Positions 26,815 to 37,069 of a stretch of 64,000 bases of DNA are shown one piece after another (position 1 is the first letter of the stretch; every line of letters begins with the position of its first letter). Both the position numbers and the translations under genes were made by a program. Location of the stretch: positions 1-64,000 of the forward strand of contig CAMCNU010000003.1 in the NCBI GenBank assembly GCA_945876385.1, written 5' to 3'. Source of the stretch: an uncultured Veillonellaceae bacterium. Lineage in GTDB: Bacteria; Bacillota; Negativicutes; Veillonellales; Negativicoccaceae. The notes below the pieces were generated by a model. The model was not told the DNA's origin. It was given only the letters and a program-made list of their open reading frames with translations, and made no database searches.

Positions 26815-27295
26815 TCGCAACTGCTTCGTAGGTTCGCGGGGAAGACCGCATCCCCTACAAAACACATGTCATTTGTAGCGAATACCGTTCGCCGCATCTC
26901 GTCGCGCTTTACTTACCGTAAAGACGCTTTCACCAGGTGCGAACGCAACGCTTCCGAGGGGTGGGGAACCGCCTCGAAGACGTGATTGCCGTGCAATGCA
27001 TTCGTTGTGACACGCGACCGCCCGTTGGAATGGCGAGCGCATGTCTCCGCTTTCGCGGGACCGATGTTTCGTGCATGAAACTACCCGTTTACTGTCTGTA
27101 TTCGACGAAATCCTTGCCTTGCATACTTAAAGAGATGAAAACGATAAATCCGGTATTCCAAAGTATGCGACTATCCTTCGCCTGACAGCCTGCGGGGTGT
27201 CGGTCGTTCTTTCTTTTCGCGAATCGGCCGGGTAGTGCCTCTTCGTCTGTGGGTAAGATGAAAAGAAAGAGGTGGGTACGTTTTCTTCCAACATG
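26815..27295. other. Non-coding stretch 3' of the mmd operon
   Basis: No gene. It contains inverted repeats such as CTTTAC/GTAAAG near 26908-26926 and an 11-base arm pair TCTTTCTTTTC (about 27210) and GAAAAGAAAGA (about 27260-27270). It may hold a processed 3' RNA. Confidence 0.4.
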
Positions 27296-27378
27296 TCCGG
27301 GACTCTTCGCCGCAAGCGATTACCCCGCATCAAAACGATGCGGACGGTAATCTGTCAGCATGCGAAGCGAGTCCGGGA
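27296..27378 (-). ncRNA. Two-level stem-loop immediately downstream of mmdC
   Basis: Nested inverted repeats: outer arms TCCGGGACTCTTCGC and GCGAAGCGAGTCCGGGA, then inner arms GATTACC-CCGCATC and GATGCGG-AC-GGTAATC around a five-base AAAAC loop. No T run follows, so it is not a simple terminator. Probably an RNA stability or processing element at the 3' end of the mmd transcript; a stand-alone small RNA is also possible. Confidence 0.5.
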
Positions 27379-27391
27379 AAATCCGCTCGTT

Positions 27392-27784
27392 TTAGCCGAG
27401 AACGACCAGGTCGTCGCCGGCTTGTACCGTTGCGTTGGCCGCAACAATTACGTCTTTGACAGTTGCATCATGCGGAGCATAGATTTCGTTCGCCATTTTC
27501 ATCGCTTCCAATACGCAGAGGATGTCGCCTGCTTTGACAGCATCGCCTGCTTTGACAGCGACCGACAAAATCTTGCCCGGCATCGGGGCTTTGACAGTTT
27601 CAGCACCTGCCGGAGCTGCTGCTTTCGGAGCTGCTGCCGGAGCCGGTGCCGGTGCTGCCGCCGGAGCGGGAGCCGCTGCCGGAGCCGGAGCTGCTTTCGG
27701 AGCTGCAGCCGGAGCCACGCCGCCTACTTCATTTACTTCTACATCGTACACTTGACCGTTAACGGTTACGGAAAATTTTTTCAT
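27392..27784 (-). CDS. mmdC: Biotin carrier subunit of methylmalonyl-CoA decarboxylase (gamma)
   Basis: 130 residues, ATG 27784 with AGGAGG 7 bases upstream. The N-terminal segment ([16 protein letters not shown]) is followed by an Ala/Pro linker of about 35 residues and the biotinyl domain with [11 protein letters not shown], where the Lys of EAMKM is biotinylated. It carries CO2 from the carboxyltransferase MmdA to the membrane beta subunit. It is the last gene of the operon, where a beta gene would be expected but is missing. Confidence 0.96.
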   Translation of the reverse strand: MKKFSVTVNGQVYDVEVNEVGGVAPAAAPKAAPAPAAAPAPAAAPAPAPAAAPKAAAPAGAETVKAPMPGKILSVAVKAGDAVKAGDILCVLEAMKMANEIYAPHDATVKDVIVAANATVQAGDDLVVLG

Positions 27785-27813
27785 TCTTGATCCTCCTAAA
27801 GTAAAATTCTGAA

Positions 27814-28146
27814 TCAGTACGTATCTACTGCCGAGATACGTGCGGCTGCAGTCCAACCGGTATTTTTGGCCGGCCGGATCGAGGCGACTTGACCGCTGCT
27901 ATACCCCATTGACATAATTGCTGCCGTAATGACGGCTACGACTTCATCTTGGCTCGTCGCAGCAGGTGCTGCTGCGGACGCCGAAGCCGGAGCTGCCGTT
28001 TTTACCGGTTCAGCAGATTTTTTTTTTGCCTTTGTCGGATCGATTGCGTGGATAATCACCATGAGCACCCACAGCGCAATCAGAACGCCAAAGACGATTG
28101 TCATGTTGATGGCCATAAACAGCCATGCATTCAGTTCACCTGACAT
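27814..28146 (-). CDS. mmdD: Delta subunit of methylmalonyl-CoA decarboxylase
   Basis: 110 residues. One N-terminal membrane helix ([20 protein letters not shown]), a DPTKAKKKS boundary, an Ala-rich linker, then a C-terminal domain ([15 protein letters not shown]...) that in known enzymes binds the alpha and gamma subunits to the membrane complex. The length is close to characterised MmdD. A separate MmdE, which resembles the C-terminal half of delta in Veillonella, is not found. It lies between mmdA and mmdC. Confidence 0.93.
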   Translation of the reverse strand: MSGELNAWLFMAINMTIVFGVLIALWVLMVIIHAIDPTKAKKKSAEPVKTAAPASASAAAPAATSQDEVVAVITAAIMSMGYSSGQVASIRPAKNTGWTAAARISAVDTY

Positions 28147-28207
28147 ACTCGCTTCCCATCCTCTCTTTGTGAATTTATATTACGTTGCGCATGCCTGAAG
28201 CATGAAA

Positions 28208-29737
28208 TCACAACGGAATATTCGCATGTTTTTTCGCAGGACGAGCTTCGCGTTTGCTTGCGAGCATGGCCAATGCGTTGATGACGTACGGCCGTGTTTC
28301 TTTCGGTTCGATGACCGCATCGACAAATCCACGTTCCGCCGCTTTGTACGGTGTCGCAAATTCTTCGACATATTCGGCCGTCTTTTGATCCTTGTCCGGA
28401 TCTTTCTTGAAGATAATGTTCGCAGCGCCTGCCGGTCCCATTACCGCAATTTCAGCCGTCGGCCATGCAAATACCTGGTCTGCTCCCAAGTCTTGCGAGC
28501 ACATTGCCAAGTACGATCCGCCGTATGCTTTACGCGTAATAACGGTGACCTTCGGTACCGTCGCTTCCGAGTAAGCAAAGAGCATCTTCGCACCGTGGCG
28601 AATGATACCGCCGTATTCCTGCTGTACGCCCGGCAAGAAACCCGGTACGTCAACGAAGTTTACGATCGGAATATTGAAGGCATCGCAGAAACGGATGAAA
28701 CGGCTGGATTTGTCCGAGGCATTGATATCCAAGCAGCCGGCCATGAATTTCGGCTGGTTGGCGATAATGCCGACCGTCTGTCCGTCCATACGGGCAAAGC
28801 ACGTGATGATGTTTTTCGCATAGTGCGCCAAGACATCATAGAATTCGCCGTTGTCGACAACCGATTTGATGACGTCGTACATATCGTACGCCGCGTTCGA
28901 GTTGTCCGGAAGCAAGGTGTTCAGACCTTCATCCATCCGCAACGGATCATCACCGGTATCCACAATCGGGGCTTCTTCCATGTTGTTGCTCGGCAAGAAG
29001 CTCAAGAGGTAACGAATCTGGTTCAAGCAGTCTTCATCGTTTTCCGCAATGAAGTGCGATACGCCGGAAACGCTGTTGTGCGTCATTGCGCCGCCGAGCT
29101 GTTCCGCCGTGACGTCTTCACCGGTAACCGATTTGACAACCAACGGACCCGTGATAAACATTTGGCTGGTATTCTTGACCATGTAGATGAAGTCCGTCAA
29201 CGCCGGCGAGTATACCGCGCCGCCTGCCGACGGTCCCATGATCGCCGAAATCTGCGGAATGACACCGGACGAAATCGTATTTTCGAAGAAAATACGGCCA
29301 TAGCCGGCCAATGCGTCAACCGCTTCCTGGATACGTGCGCCGCCGGAATCGTTCAAGCCGACACAGGGTGCGCCCATTTTCAGAGCCAGTTGGAGTACGC
29401 GCACGATTTTGCTCGCGTGCATTTCACCGAGCGAACCGCCTTCGACGGTGAAGTCCTGCGCGAACGCATAGACCAATTTGCCGTCTACCGTACCGTAACC
29501 GGTGACAACGCCTTCACCCGGCAAGTCTTTCTTGTCCTGTCCGAAGTTGACGCAGCGATGTTTGACCAAAGCGCCGATTTCGACAAAGGAGCCGTCATCA
29601 AACAACTGTGCCAAACGTTCACGGGCAGTCATTTTGCCTTTAGCGTGTTGTTTTTCAATCCGCTTTTCGCCGCCACCCATACGGACATGTTCCATATTTT
29701 TGTGGAGCAATTCAATCTTCTGTTGGTTTACAGACAT
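28208..29737 (-). CDS. mmdA: Methylmalonyl-CoA decarboxylase alpha subunit (carboxyltransferase)
   Basis: 509 residues from ATG 29737 (GGAGGTG 4 bases upstream), matching the usual MmdA length. It has the two crotonase-like halves of acyl-CoA carboxyltransferases: [13 protein letters not shown]-type start, [32 protein letters not shown] and, in the second half, [24 protein letters not shown] and [11 protein letters not shown]. It moves the carboxyl group of (S)-methylmalonyl-CoA to the biotin of MmdC. Next to mce and mmdD. Confidence 0.96.
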   Translation of the reverse strand: MSVNQQKIELLHKNMEHVRMGGGEKRIEKQHAKGKMTARERLAQLFDDGSFVEIGALVKHRCVNFGQDKKDLPGEGVVTGYGTVDGKLVYAFAQDFTVEGGSLGEMHASKIVRVLQLALKMGAPCVGLNDSGGARIQEAVDALAGYGRIFFENTISSGVIPQISAIMGPSAGGAVYSPALTDFIYMVKNTSQMFITGPLVVKSVTGEDVTAEQLGGAMTHNSVSGVSHFIAENDEDCLNQIRYLLSFLPSNNMEEAPIVDTGDDPLRMDEGLNTLLPDNSNAAYDMYDVIKSVVDNGEFYDVLAHYAKNIITCFARMDGQTVGIIANQPKFMAGCLDINASDKSSRFIRFCDAFNIPIVNFVDVPGFLPGVQQEYGGIIRHGAKMLFAYSEATVPKVTVITRKAYGGSYLAMCSQDLGADQVFAWPTAEIAVMGPAGAANIIFKKDPDKDQKTAEYVEEFATPYKAAERGFVDAVIEPKETRPYVINALAMLASKREARPAKKHANIPL

Positions 29738-29771
29738 TCTCACACCTCCGATAATTGTCCCCCACAAGGGG

Positions 29772-29797
29772 AGCCGCCTTGGAAAACAGCGGCGGCT
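29772..29797 (-). other. Intercistronic hairpin between mce and mmdA
   Basis: AGCCGCC ... GGCGGCT stem of seven pairs in the short gap between the genes, with no T run; it may protect or separate the mmd part of the transcript. Confidence 0.45.
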
Positions 29798-29810
29798 TGG
29801 CTGTTTTGAA

Positions 29811-30230
29811 TTAGCTCATGCGTTGGGTCAATTCAATAAGAAGTCCGTTCGTAGCTTTCGGGTGTAAGAAGCCAATCCGGCATCCGCCTGCACCGTAGCG
29901 GGGTTTTTCGTCCAACAGACGAACACCGCGTTCTTTCAGGTCCGTCAATGCGTTTTCGATGTTGTCGACACGCAATGCGACGTGCTGGAAGCCGTTACGA
30001 TGTTTTTCGATGTAGCGGGCAATCGGGCCGTCCGGAGTGGTGGATTCGAGGAATTCCAATTCCGCTTCACCCAATTTGAAGAAGCTTACGTTAACCGCCT
30101 GTTCTTCAACAGTTTCGTCCGGAGATGTCGGATGAATATCCAACGCTTCTTCAAACAACGCTTTTGTTTTTTGCAGGTCATCGACCGCAATGCCGACGTG
30201 ATCGACACAAAGCACTTTCCAGTTTGCCAT
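29811..30230 (-). CDS. mce: Methylmalonyl-CoA epimerase
   Basis: 139 residues, AAGGAGGAG site before the ATG. Vicinal-oxygen-chelate fold with the metal ligands His in [11 protein letters not shown], His in [12 protein letters not shown] and Glu in LLIELTQ near the C-terminus. It interconverts the (R)- and (S)-methylmalonyl-CoA isomers, linking the mutase to the decarboxylase. Position between meaB and mmdA fits. Confidence 0.95.
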   Translation of the reverse strand: MANWKVLCVDHVGIAVDDLQKTKALFEEALDIHPTSPDETVEEQAVNVSFFKLGEAELEFLESTTPDGPIARYIEKHRNGFQHVALRVDNIENALTDLKERGVRLLDEKPRYGAGGCRIGFLHPKATNGLLIELTQRMS

Positions 30231-30271
30231 GTTTAACTCCTCCTTAAACTTGAAACTTGAACTACTTGAAA

Positions 30272-31210
30272 CTATTTTACCACCTTTCCCACGAGGGATT
30301 CAACGACTGTGTAAGGATCGATTTTCCTTGCAAAGACTTGATCCACGTAGGTATCAAATTCACCCGTCGATGTCACTTTGTTCATGACATAGCGGGAGAT
30401 TTGCTCTTTGACCATCTCCGTAATCTCATTGACAGTGCGTTCCCGACGACGTTGTTCGAGTTCGCCCGTTTCAATCAGATGTTGGCGATGTTCTTCCATC
30501 GCGTTGATGACGTCTTCGACGCCTTCGTTCTTGCTTGCGATGGTACGCATAATCGGCGGTCGCCAAGCGACTTCTTCCGTGTTCAGGTCGAGCATCATTT
30601 CAATTTCGACATTCAGGCGGTCCGCTCCGTCACGGTCGCATTTGTTAATCGCAAATACGTCACCGATTTCCAGAATCCCCGCCTTGATTGCCTGGATGTC
30701 GTCACCCAGACCCGGCACCAATACTACCAACGTAGTATCCGCATTCTTCACGATATCCACTTCGGACTGACCGACACCTACCGTTTCGATCAGCACCACG
30801 TCCATACCGAACGCATCCATCAGCTTGACCGCGTCGGCCGATTTTTTCGACAAGCCGCCGAGGCTGCCGCGTGTCCCCATACTGCGGATAAACACGCCGG
30901 TATCCAGCGTCAAGTCATTCATCCGAATCCGGTCACCCAAAATCGCGCCGCCGCTGAACGGGCTGGTCGGGTCGACCGCGACGATGCCGACAGTCTTCCC
31001 CTGCGTGCGATAGTACTTCACCAATTTGTCCGTCAGCGTACTTTTCCCCGCTCCCGGTGCACCGGTAATCCCGATTACCTGGGCATTGCCGGTATGGCTG
31101 TATACTTCGCGAAGTATGTCCGTGTATCCTTCCGTCTCGTTTTCTACCGCAGAGATCGACCGCGCTAAGGCCAGCCTGGATCCATTCCAGAATTCTTTCA
31201 TTAAATCCAT
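30272..31210 (-). CDS. meaB: MeaB-type GTPase chaperone of methylmalonyl-CoA mutase
   Basis: 312 residues from ATG 31210 (AAGGGGGG 6 bases upstream). Walker A GAPGAGKST, the Asp of VAVDPTSPFSGGAILGDRIRM, VETVGVGQSE and the NKCD guanine-binding motif are all visible. It protects and reloads the B12 mutase. The gene sits directly after the mutase subunits, as in most genomes. Confidence 0.95.
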   Translation of the reverse strand: MDLMKEFWNGSRLALARSISAVENETEGYTDILREVYSHTGNAQVIGITGAPGAGKSTLTDKLVKYYRTQGKTVGIVAVDPTSPFSGGAILGDRIRMNDLTLDTGVFIRSMGTRGSLGGLSKKSADAVKLMDAFGMDVVLIETVGVGQSEVDIVKNADTTLVVLVPGLGDDIQAIKAGILEIGDVFAINKCDRDGADRLNVEIEMMLDLNTEEVAWRPPIMRTIASKNEGVEDVINAMEEHRQHLIETGELEQRRRERTVNEITEMVKEQISRYVMNKVTSTGEFDTYVDQVFARKIDPYTVVESLVGKVVK

Positions 31211-31285
31211 CGGTTTGCCCCCCTTGGTCAATACACCGGTCCCGGCGGCAAGTTGCCGCCGTACCGGTTGAGCACAAAGAAATGC

Positions 31286-31684
31286 TTATTTCTTAACGTG
31301 TTCGTTAATGAATTCTACGATCTTCGAGGTCGGAGTCCCCGGCGTGAATACGGCCTGTACGCCGGCTGCTTTCAGATCCGGAATATCGCCTTCCGGAATG
31401 ACGCCGCCGCCGATCACGAGTACATTGTCCATGCCGCGTTCTTTGAGCAACTCAATGACACGCGGGAACAAGGTCGCATGTGCGCCGGAAAGCAGGCTCA
31501 ACGCAACTACGTCAACGTCTTCGGACAAGGCCGCTTCCGCGATTTGTTCCGGCGTCTGACGCAAACCCGTGTAAATAACTTCGAATCCTGCATCGCGCAA
31601 GGCGCGAGCAACTACTTTTGCACCGCGGTCATGACCGTCAAGACCCGGTTTTGCTACGATGACTCTGATCAGTTTTTCTGCCAT
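31286..31684 (-). CDS. Methylmalonyl-CoA mutase B12-binding subunit (C-terminal domain protein)
   Basis: 132 residues, GGGAGG site before the ATG. The cobalamin motif D-x-H-x-x-G (GLDGHDRGA) with the Co-ligating His, followed by SLLSGAH and VIGGGVIP, defines a stand-alone B12-binding domain. Together with the 548-residue subunit it forms the split mutase that turns succinyl-CoA into (R)-methylmalonyl-CoA. Confidence 0.95.
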   Translation of the reverse strand: MAEKLIRVIVAKPGLDGHDRGAKVVARALRDAGFEVIYTGLRQTPEQIAEAALSEDVDVVALSLLSGAHATLFPRVIELLKERGMDNVLVIGGGVIPEGDIPDLKAAGVQAVFTPGTPTSKIVEFINEHVKK

Positions 31685-31712
31685 GATGATTTACCTCCCG
31701 TAATTAGCTAGA

Positions 31713-33359
31713 TTATACCGTTGCATGTGCCTGGTATTCACCGAAGACATCACGCAATACGTTACAAATTTCACCCAACGATGCATACACACGTACTGCA
31801 TCGAGAATCAGCGGCATGAGGTTGACGTTTTCGTCTTGTGCACCGGCACGCAATGCTTCCAGGGTCTTCTTGACCGCTTCCTGATCGCGTTCCGCTTTGA
31901 CTTTCGCCAACTTCTTGGACTGGAATTCGCCGACCGATGCGTCGACCTTCAAGAGGCCTTCGACCGGTTTTTCTTCGACTTGGAATTTGTTGACGCCGAC
32001 AATTACGCGTTCGCCGGATTCAACTTCCATCTGCCATTGATATGCCGATTCCTGAATTTCTTTTTGGATGTAGCCTTTTTCGATTGCTACGACCGCGCCG
32101 CCCATTTCGTCAATCTTGCGGATATATTCTTCCGCTTCTTTTTCGATTTGGTCGGTCATCGCTTCGACATAGTACGAGCCGCCGAGCGGGTCGACTACGT
32201 CAGCCAGGCCGGATTCGTAAGCAACGATTTGCTGCGTACGGAGAGCAATCTGTACCGATTCGGTCGTCGGCAATGCCAACGCTTCATCGCGGGAGTTCGT
32301 GTGCAGGGACTGGGTACCGCCCATAACCGCAGCGGCCGTTTGCAACGCAACGCGGACGATGTTGTTGTCCGGCTGTTGCGCCGTCAGCATCGAGCCGGCA
32401 GTCTGCGTGTGTACACGAAGCATCATGGATTTCGGTTTTTTCGCACCGAAACGTTCTTTCAAAATGCGTGCCCACAGACGGCGGGACGCACGGAATTTTG
32501 CGACTTCTTCCAGTACGTTGTTGTGCGCATTCCAGAAGAACGAGAGACGCGGCGCGAAGTCGTCGATATTCAAACCGGCTTTGAGCGCTGCTTCAATGTA
32601 GGCGATACCGTCGGCAATCGTGAATGCGATTTCCTGCGACGCCGTCGAACCCGCTTCACGAATGTGGTAACCGGAAATCGAAATCGTGTTCCATTTCGGT
32701 ACATTCTGCGAGCAGTATTCGAAGATGTTCGTAATCAACCGCATCGACGGTTTCGGCGGGAAGATGTAGGTACCGCGAGCCGCATATTCTTTGAGAATAT
32801 CGTTCTGGATCGTACCGCGCAACGCGCTGGCCGGTACACCCTGTTTTTCCGCAACGGCAATGTACATCGCCAAGAGAACGGACGCCGGAGCGTTGATCGT
32901 CATCGAGGTGGAGACTTCGCCCAAGTTGATTTGGTCAAACAGGATTTCCATGTCCGCCAAAGTGTCAATCGCAACCCCGACTTTACCGACTTCGCCGGCA
33001 CTCATCGGATCGTCAGAGTCATATCCGATCTGGGTCGGCAAGTCAAATGCGCAGGACAGGCCTGTCGCACCGTTTTCAATCAGGTAACGATAGCGTTGGT
33101 TGGATTCTTCCGCGGTCGCAAACCCCGCATACATACGCATCGTCCAGAGACGACCGCGATACATGGTCGGTTGGACACCGCGTGTGTACGGGTATTCACC
33201 CGGGATTCCCAGGTCACGTTCGTAATCAAAGCCTTCTACATCCAGCGGAGTGTAGAGCTTGTTGTGTTTCAGATTCGGACGCTCCGGGCGTTTCGCATAC
33301 ATTTCGGCAACTTTTTCTTCGTATGCCGCGAGTTTGGCCTGCAAGGATTCGTTAGCCAT
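31713..33359 (-). CDS. Methylmalonyl-CoA mutase large (substrate-binding) subunit
   Basis: 548 residues with the TIM-barrel pattern of the mutase family: [40 protein letters not shown], and later [19 protein letters not shown] and [18 protein letters not shown]. The B12 domain is absent here and encoded by the next gene. An AGGAGG lies 11 bases before the ATG. Substrate assignment to methylmalonyl-CoA follows from the operon, with epimerase, MeaB and decarboxylase genes. Confidence 0.95.
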   Translation of the reverse strand: MANESLQAKLAAYEEKVAEMYAKRPERPNLKHNKLYTPLDVEGFDYERDLGIPGEYPYTRGVQPTMYRGRLWTMRMYAGFATAEESNQRYRYLIENGATGLSCAFDLPTQIGYDSDDPMSAGEVGKVGVAIDTLADMEILFDQINLGEVSTSMTINAPASVLLAMYIAVAEKQGVPASALRGTIQNDILKEYAARGTYIFPPKPSMRLITNIFEYCSQNVPKWNTISISGYHIREAGSTASQEIAFTIADGIAYIEAALKAGLNIDDFAPRLSFFWNAHNNVLEEVAKFRASRRLWARILKERFGAKKPKSMMLRVHTQTAGSMLTAQQPDNNIVRVALQTAAAVMGGTQSLHTNSRDEALALPTTESVQIALRTQQIVAYESGLADVVDPLGGSYYVEAMTDQIEKEAEEYIRKIDEMGGAVVAIEKGYIQKEIQESAYQWQMEVESGERVIVGVNKFQVEEKPVEGLLKVDASVGEFQSKKLAKVKAERDQEAVKKTLEALRAGAQDENVNLMPLILDAVRVYASLGEICNVLRDVFGEYQAHATV

Positions 33360-33395
33360 GTGTTCATCATCCTCCTAAAAAATATAAATATATCG

Positions 33396-33420
33396 CTTCG
33401 CAGTCCTTCACGCTGCGAAG
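33396..33420 (-). other. Intercistronic hairpin between CoA transferase and mutase genes
   Basis: CTTCGCAG ... CTGCGAAG in the 140-base gap. It is followed by an AT-rich run on the minus strand and could be an attenuator or processing site. Confidence 0.5.
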
Positions 33421-33499
33421 GTGACTATCGACGCGAAACGCTTTGCGGGTTTTCCCCGTCTTTCGGTTTCGCGCGATGGGTCAACTGAATCGTACGGAC

Positions 33500-35005
33500 T
33501 TACGCTTTTTTCATGCTACCCGTTTCGAGGAAGCGGGTATAGAAGTCAAACGCTTCGTCCATGAGATGCGGGGTCTGGGAACCGCCGCATTTCGCTTCGG
33601 CACGTTTGAGGTAATCACGCAATTCGTCCTGATAATCCGGGTGAACGATATTGTCGATGATGACCCGTGCTCTTTCTTTCGGCGACAAGCCGCGCACGTC
33701 GGCCACGCCCAATTCGGAAATATATACATGCACGTCGTGTTCCGAGTGATCCACATGGGACACAAACGGCGTGATGCAGGAGATTTTGCCTTCTTTGGCA
33801 ATCGAGTTCGTGAAGAAGATGCTCAGGTAGCCGTTGCGTGCGAAATCGCCCGAACCGCCGATACCGTTCATCATCTTCGTACCGGTAACATGCGTCGAGT
33901 TGACGTTGCCGTAAATATCCATTTCCAGCGCCGTATTCATCGCGATAACGCCGAGGCGACGGATGACTTCCGGGTTGTTGGAAATTTCCTGCGGACGCAG
34001 CACGATTTTTTCACGGTATTCTTTGATATTGTCATAGAACCGTTTCAATCCGTCCGGCGACGGCGAGAGGCTCGTCCCCGAAACGACGTCCAATTTGCCG
34101 GCATCAATCAGGTCAAACATGCCGTCCTGGATGACTTCGGAGTATACCGAAAGTCCTTCGTACGGCGAGTCTACCAAGCCGGAGATAACCGCGTTGGCTA
34201 CATTGCCGACGCCCGATTGCAGCGGCAAGAGGTTCTGCGGCAGACGACCGTGTTTGACTTCGTTTTGCAAGAAATCAATCAGGTTGTGGCTCATCGCTTT
34301 GGCATCGTCACCGATCGGTGCGAACGGACGGTTTTTGTCCGTGATATCCGACGGAACGATAGCGATGATCTTGTTCGGATCGCATTCGATGTACGGAGTA
34401 CCGATGCGGTCACCTGCAGATACGATCGGAATCGGTTGCCGGTTCGGCGGGTTGAGCGGTTGATAAATGTCGTGCATCCCTTCGAGTTCTACCGGTTGCG
34501 ATACATTGACTTCGACGATGACGCGTTTTGCCTGGTCAACATATACCGGCGAGTTGCCGATCGCCGTTGTCGGTACCAAATGACCGTCTTCCGTAATCGC
34601 ACATACTTCGATGATGCAGACATCCAAATCTCCGAAGAAGCCGTAGCGTGCCTGTTGGGCGACATGGCTCAGATGCATATCGATGTAATGCACTTTGCCG
34701 CTGTTAATCGCCTTACGCAGTACGCCGTTGGTCTGGTAGGGGAACCGACGGTTCATCCCGCCGCACTCTACCAGGGCCTGGTCCGCTTCCGGTCCGACCG
34801 ACGCGCCGGTCCACAGGTCGATTTGGAAATGTTCCTTTTCGATGCGGTCTTTCAATGCCAGCGGCACCGCTTTCGGATAGCCGGACGGTGTAAAACCGCT
34901 GATCCCGATTTTGTCGTTCGGGTTGATCATCTTGGCCGCTTCTTCAGCCGTTACCACTTTGGAGAGAAGTTCTTTACAACGAATTCTGTCCTGAATGTCG
35001 ATCAT
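33500..35005 (-). CDS. Succinate/propionyl-CoA CoA-transferase (acetyl-CoA hydrolase family)
   Basis: 501 residues, AAAGGAG site before the ATG. N-terminal IGISGFTPSGYPKAVP, CoA-binding GNVANAVISGL, the catalytic Glu in VYSEVIQDGMFDL, and GIGGSGDFARNGYLSIF are those of the Cat1/ScpC-type transferases. In this operon it most likely moves CoA from propionyl-CoA to succinate, producing propionate and succinyl-CoA, the entry reaction of the pathway. An acetate-using variant is possible. First gene of the operon. Confidence 0.93.
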   Translation of the reverse strand: MIDIQDRIRCKELLSKVVTAEEAAKMINPNDKIGISGFTPSGYPKAVPLALKDRIEKEHFQIDLWTGASVGPEADQALVECGGMNRRFPYQTNGVLRKAINSGKVHYIDMHLSHVAQQARYGFFGDLDVCIIEVCAITEDGHLVPTTAIGNSPVYVDQAKRVIVEVNVSQPVELEGMHDIYQPLNPPNRQPIPIVSAGDRIGTPYIECDPNKIIAIVPSDITDKNRPFAPIGDDAKAMSHNLIDFLQNEVKHGRLPQNLLPLQSGVGNVANAVISGLVDSPYEGLSVYSEVIQDGMFDLIDAGKLDVVSGTSLSPSPDGLKRFYDNIKEYREKIVLRPQEISNNPEVIRRLGVIAMNTALEMDIYGNVNSTHVTGTKMMNGIGGSGDFARNGYLSIFFTNSIAKEGKISCITPFVSHVDHSEHDVHVYISELGVADVRGLSPKERARVIIDNIVHPDYQDELRDYLKRAEAKCGGSQTPHLMDEAFDFYTRFLETGSMKKA

Positions 35006-35247
35006 GTTACCATCTCCTTTTACCTATTAAATTTGTACCATAAGAACCGCGGTGGTAGCACGATTCTTGCAGAAACTAAAAGAAGGATCCTTGACAACAC
35101 AAAAGATCCTTGTACGTGCGAAGAGACCTTTTGCGGTCCCATGGCCGATGGCATAGGGAATCATCATCCTTCATCCGATCCTCTGCAGCGGTAGTAACCG
35201 CTCCTTGCCGACCCGACAACTGTCGGCAATGCGGATGATCTTGTTTC
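35006..35247 (-). promoter_or_regulatory. Structured leader of the succinate-to-propionate operon
   Basis: About 240 bases with several hairpins on the minus strand: CCGAC/GTCGG, AGCGGT-TACT-ACCGCT, and a terminator-like AAGGATC ... GGATCCTT followed by CTTTTAG at 35087-35118, then AAGAA...TTCTT around ACCGCGG nearer the gene. The layout looks like an attenuated leader, but I cannot match a known riboswitch class. Confidence 0.5.
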
Positions 35248-35253
35248 GTCTTC

Positions 35254-35282
35254 ATTCTAAGACAGAACGCAAGAAAAGTCAA
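35254..35282 (-). promoter_or_regulatory. Promoter of the succinate-to-propionate operon
   Basis: Minus strand TTGACT (35282-35277), 17 bases, TAGAAT (35259-35254). The only clear sigma-A promoter before the eight same-strand genes from 35005 down to 27392. Confidence 0.85.
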
Positions 35283-35395
35283 TTACGGTTTTTCTCGCAT
35301 TCTTTCGTCCGAGAAAATTGATATTTTATTTAGAAACGCAGTTGACATTGCGTTTGGTCATCCGCACAAAACGATTTTTGTCGATTTTCTCTATT

Positions 35396-36649
35396 TTATA
35401 AATCTCCATGTTCTGTTTTGTTTGATTTATTGTCAACTTTTTGTTGGCAGGCGCCCGCCCACAACCCGCACAAAAACCAATACGTCAACGCGACCGAACG
35501 ATTAAAAAAAGCATAATCGGTCAACCCGTTGACCGTCATTCCGGCCGTTGCCAGCAAGACGGCCAGCGAGGCACCGCGCACCCAACCGCCTGCGGCGGTG
35601 CGATACGTCCGCCAAGCGGCATAGCCGTGTCCCCAAAACGCCAGCAGAAAGAGCATCAGTCCCGGCAGTCCCGTCTCCGCGGCAATATGCAGGTACATAT
35701 TATGCGCATGATAAATCAAGACATCCGCATTGTGTACATAGTAGTCATACTGCGGATACACGCTGACATATGCGCCCCAGCCGATACCCGTCCACGGCGC
35801 GTCGGCAATCATCTGCAAGGTACTGTCCCAAAACGCAAACCGCAGCAAGACGGAGGTGTCCGTCCCGCTGAACAGCGACACCATCCGTTCCGTAATCTGC
35901 CCGTGGTACCCGAGGATAAACAGCGGTATCAAAGGTAATCCCCACGCCAACCGCCGCTCCCAGCACAGCGCCGCGACCATCCACATCACCACGACAGCGA
36001 CCCACGCACCGCGCGAATACGTCAGCGCCAGCGCGACTGCCGTCACGACCAGCACGAGCGCGACCGCCCGCCGCGCTCTCGACCGCCGCAATGCCGCCAG
36101 CGCACCGACCATCGCCGCCACCGCCAGCAGCAAGTACGCCGCCAGCAAGTTCGGATTGCCGAGTGTACTGTACATCCGACGGCGCAACAGCGGAAACCGC
36201 ACCGCATCCGTCCACACGTCCGTCGTACCGCGAATACTCTCGACAAAGTACTGATAAAATCCGTCGCCCAATACGACCAAGAGTCCCGCCACAAACGCGC
36301 CGATGGCCCGATTCAAATACCGGCGCGCAGTCAAGTACCGCCGCAGTAAAAAATAAAATCCGACCCACCCGCCGACATGGTACCAAAAGTTATACGCGCT
36401 GGCGGCCGGGTCCGGCGCCTCGTATGTCGTCGCGTACGCCCACACGGCAAACAATACCAAGGCAGCCCCCGCCGCGGAAAGCGGCTTTCGCCGGCGCGTC
36501 AGCACCAGCTCCGGCAGACACAGGCACACGCCGGCCAGCAGGCACCACGCCCACGCCGCGGCGCACCACGGCATAAAAAAAACGGCGGCATAGACCAGCA
36601 GTCGGATTCCCGCACGCAATGCGGAAACCGCCGATACCGACAATGACAT
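35396..36649 (-). CDS. O-antigen ligase family membrane protein (WaaL/Wzy-type)
   Basis: 417 residues with 10-12 membrane segments. The Wzy_C-type features are present: RMYSTLGNPNLLAAYLLLA, LALTYSRGAWVAV, and the periplasmic loop ending in YHAHNMYLHIAAETGLPGLM. Such proteins join O-antigen or similar glycans to lipid A-core, or polymerise surface glycan, on the outer face of the inner membrane; this fits a diderm envelope. It stands alone. Ligase versus polymerase cannot be decided from sequence. Confidence 0.88.
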   Translation of the reverse strand: MSLSVSAVSALRAGIRLLVYAAVFFMPWCAAAWAWCLLAGVCLCLPELVLTRRRKPLSAAGAALVLFAVWAYATTYEAPDPAASAYNFWYHVGGWVGFYFLLRRYLTARRYLNRAIGAFVAGLLVVLGDGFYQYFVESIRGTTDVWTDAVRFPLLRRRMYSTLGNPNLLAAYLLLAVAAMVGALAALRRSRARRAVALVLVVTAVALALTYSRGAWVAVVVMWMVAALCWERRLAWGLPLIPLFILGYHGQITERMVSLFSGTDTSVLLRFAFWDSTLQMIADAPWTGIGWGAYVSVYPQYDYYVHNADVLIYHAHNMYLHIAAETGLPGLMLFLLAFWGHGYAAWRTYRTAAGGWVRGASLAVLLATAGMTVNGLTDYAFFNRSVALTYWFLCGLWAGACQQKVDNKSNKTEHGDL

Positions 36650-36809
36650 GCACGAACCCTCCTTTATCTTGACCGCGATTTGTCATATTTTTGACCTTTA
36701 ATTGCTCCTATTATACCTATTTGCCGTATGCTTTGTCTATTATCATCCGCTGTTCATCGACACCGACGGAATCGATGTGATACAATATACCCAGCAAGGA
36801 GGGACACAT

Positions 36810-37001
36810 ATGAGCAAAATCAAGCTGGGCACATTGGTCGTCGCGTTCGGCTATATTATCTACCACATCAACCATTTCGGCTGGAACTACGGCAACGCCG
36901 CCGTCTTTGCGTTTCTGATGGTCTGTATTGCCGCCGATTGCTACCAAATGGCACGGAAAAGCACCGCCGACAAACACCGCAACAAGCGGTTACGCAAATA
37001 A
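36810..37001 (+). CDS. Small membrane protein, unknown function
   Basis: 63 residues from ATG 36810, with AAGGAGG 7 bases upstream. Two short hydrophobic segments (LGTLVVAFGYIIYHI and AAVFAFLMVCIAADCY) and a basic tail (KHRNKRLRK). It precedes the peroxiredoxin gene by 68 bases on the same strand. Family not recognised. Confidence 0.75.
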   Translation: MSKIKLGTLVVAFGYIIYHINHFGWNYGNAAVFAFLMVCIAADCYQMARKSTADKHRNKRLRK

Positions 37002-37069
37002 AACTTGTACCGGCGAGCAGATTGCGCCCGTTAATGTGTATCCCGCTATTATGACAAGGAGGTGCTCCT

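Noticed and set aside
35020-35075. T-box-like string CGGTGGTAGCACG on the plus strand
   Set aside because: It resembles the T-box core but has AGC for ACC, points away from any plus-strand gene, and its upstream part would be antisense to the CoA transferase gene. No stem I or terminator follows on that strand.
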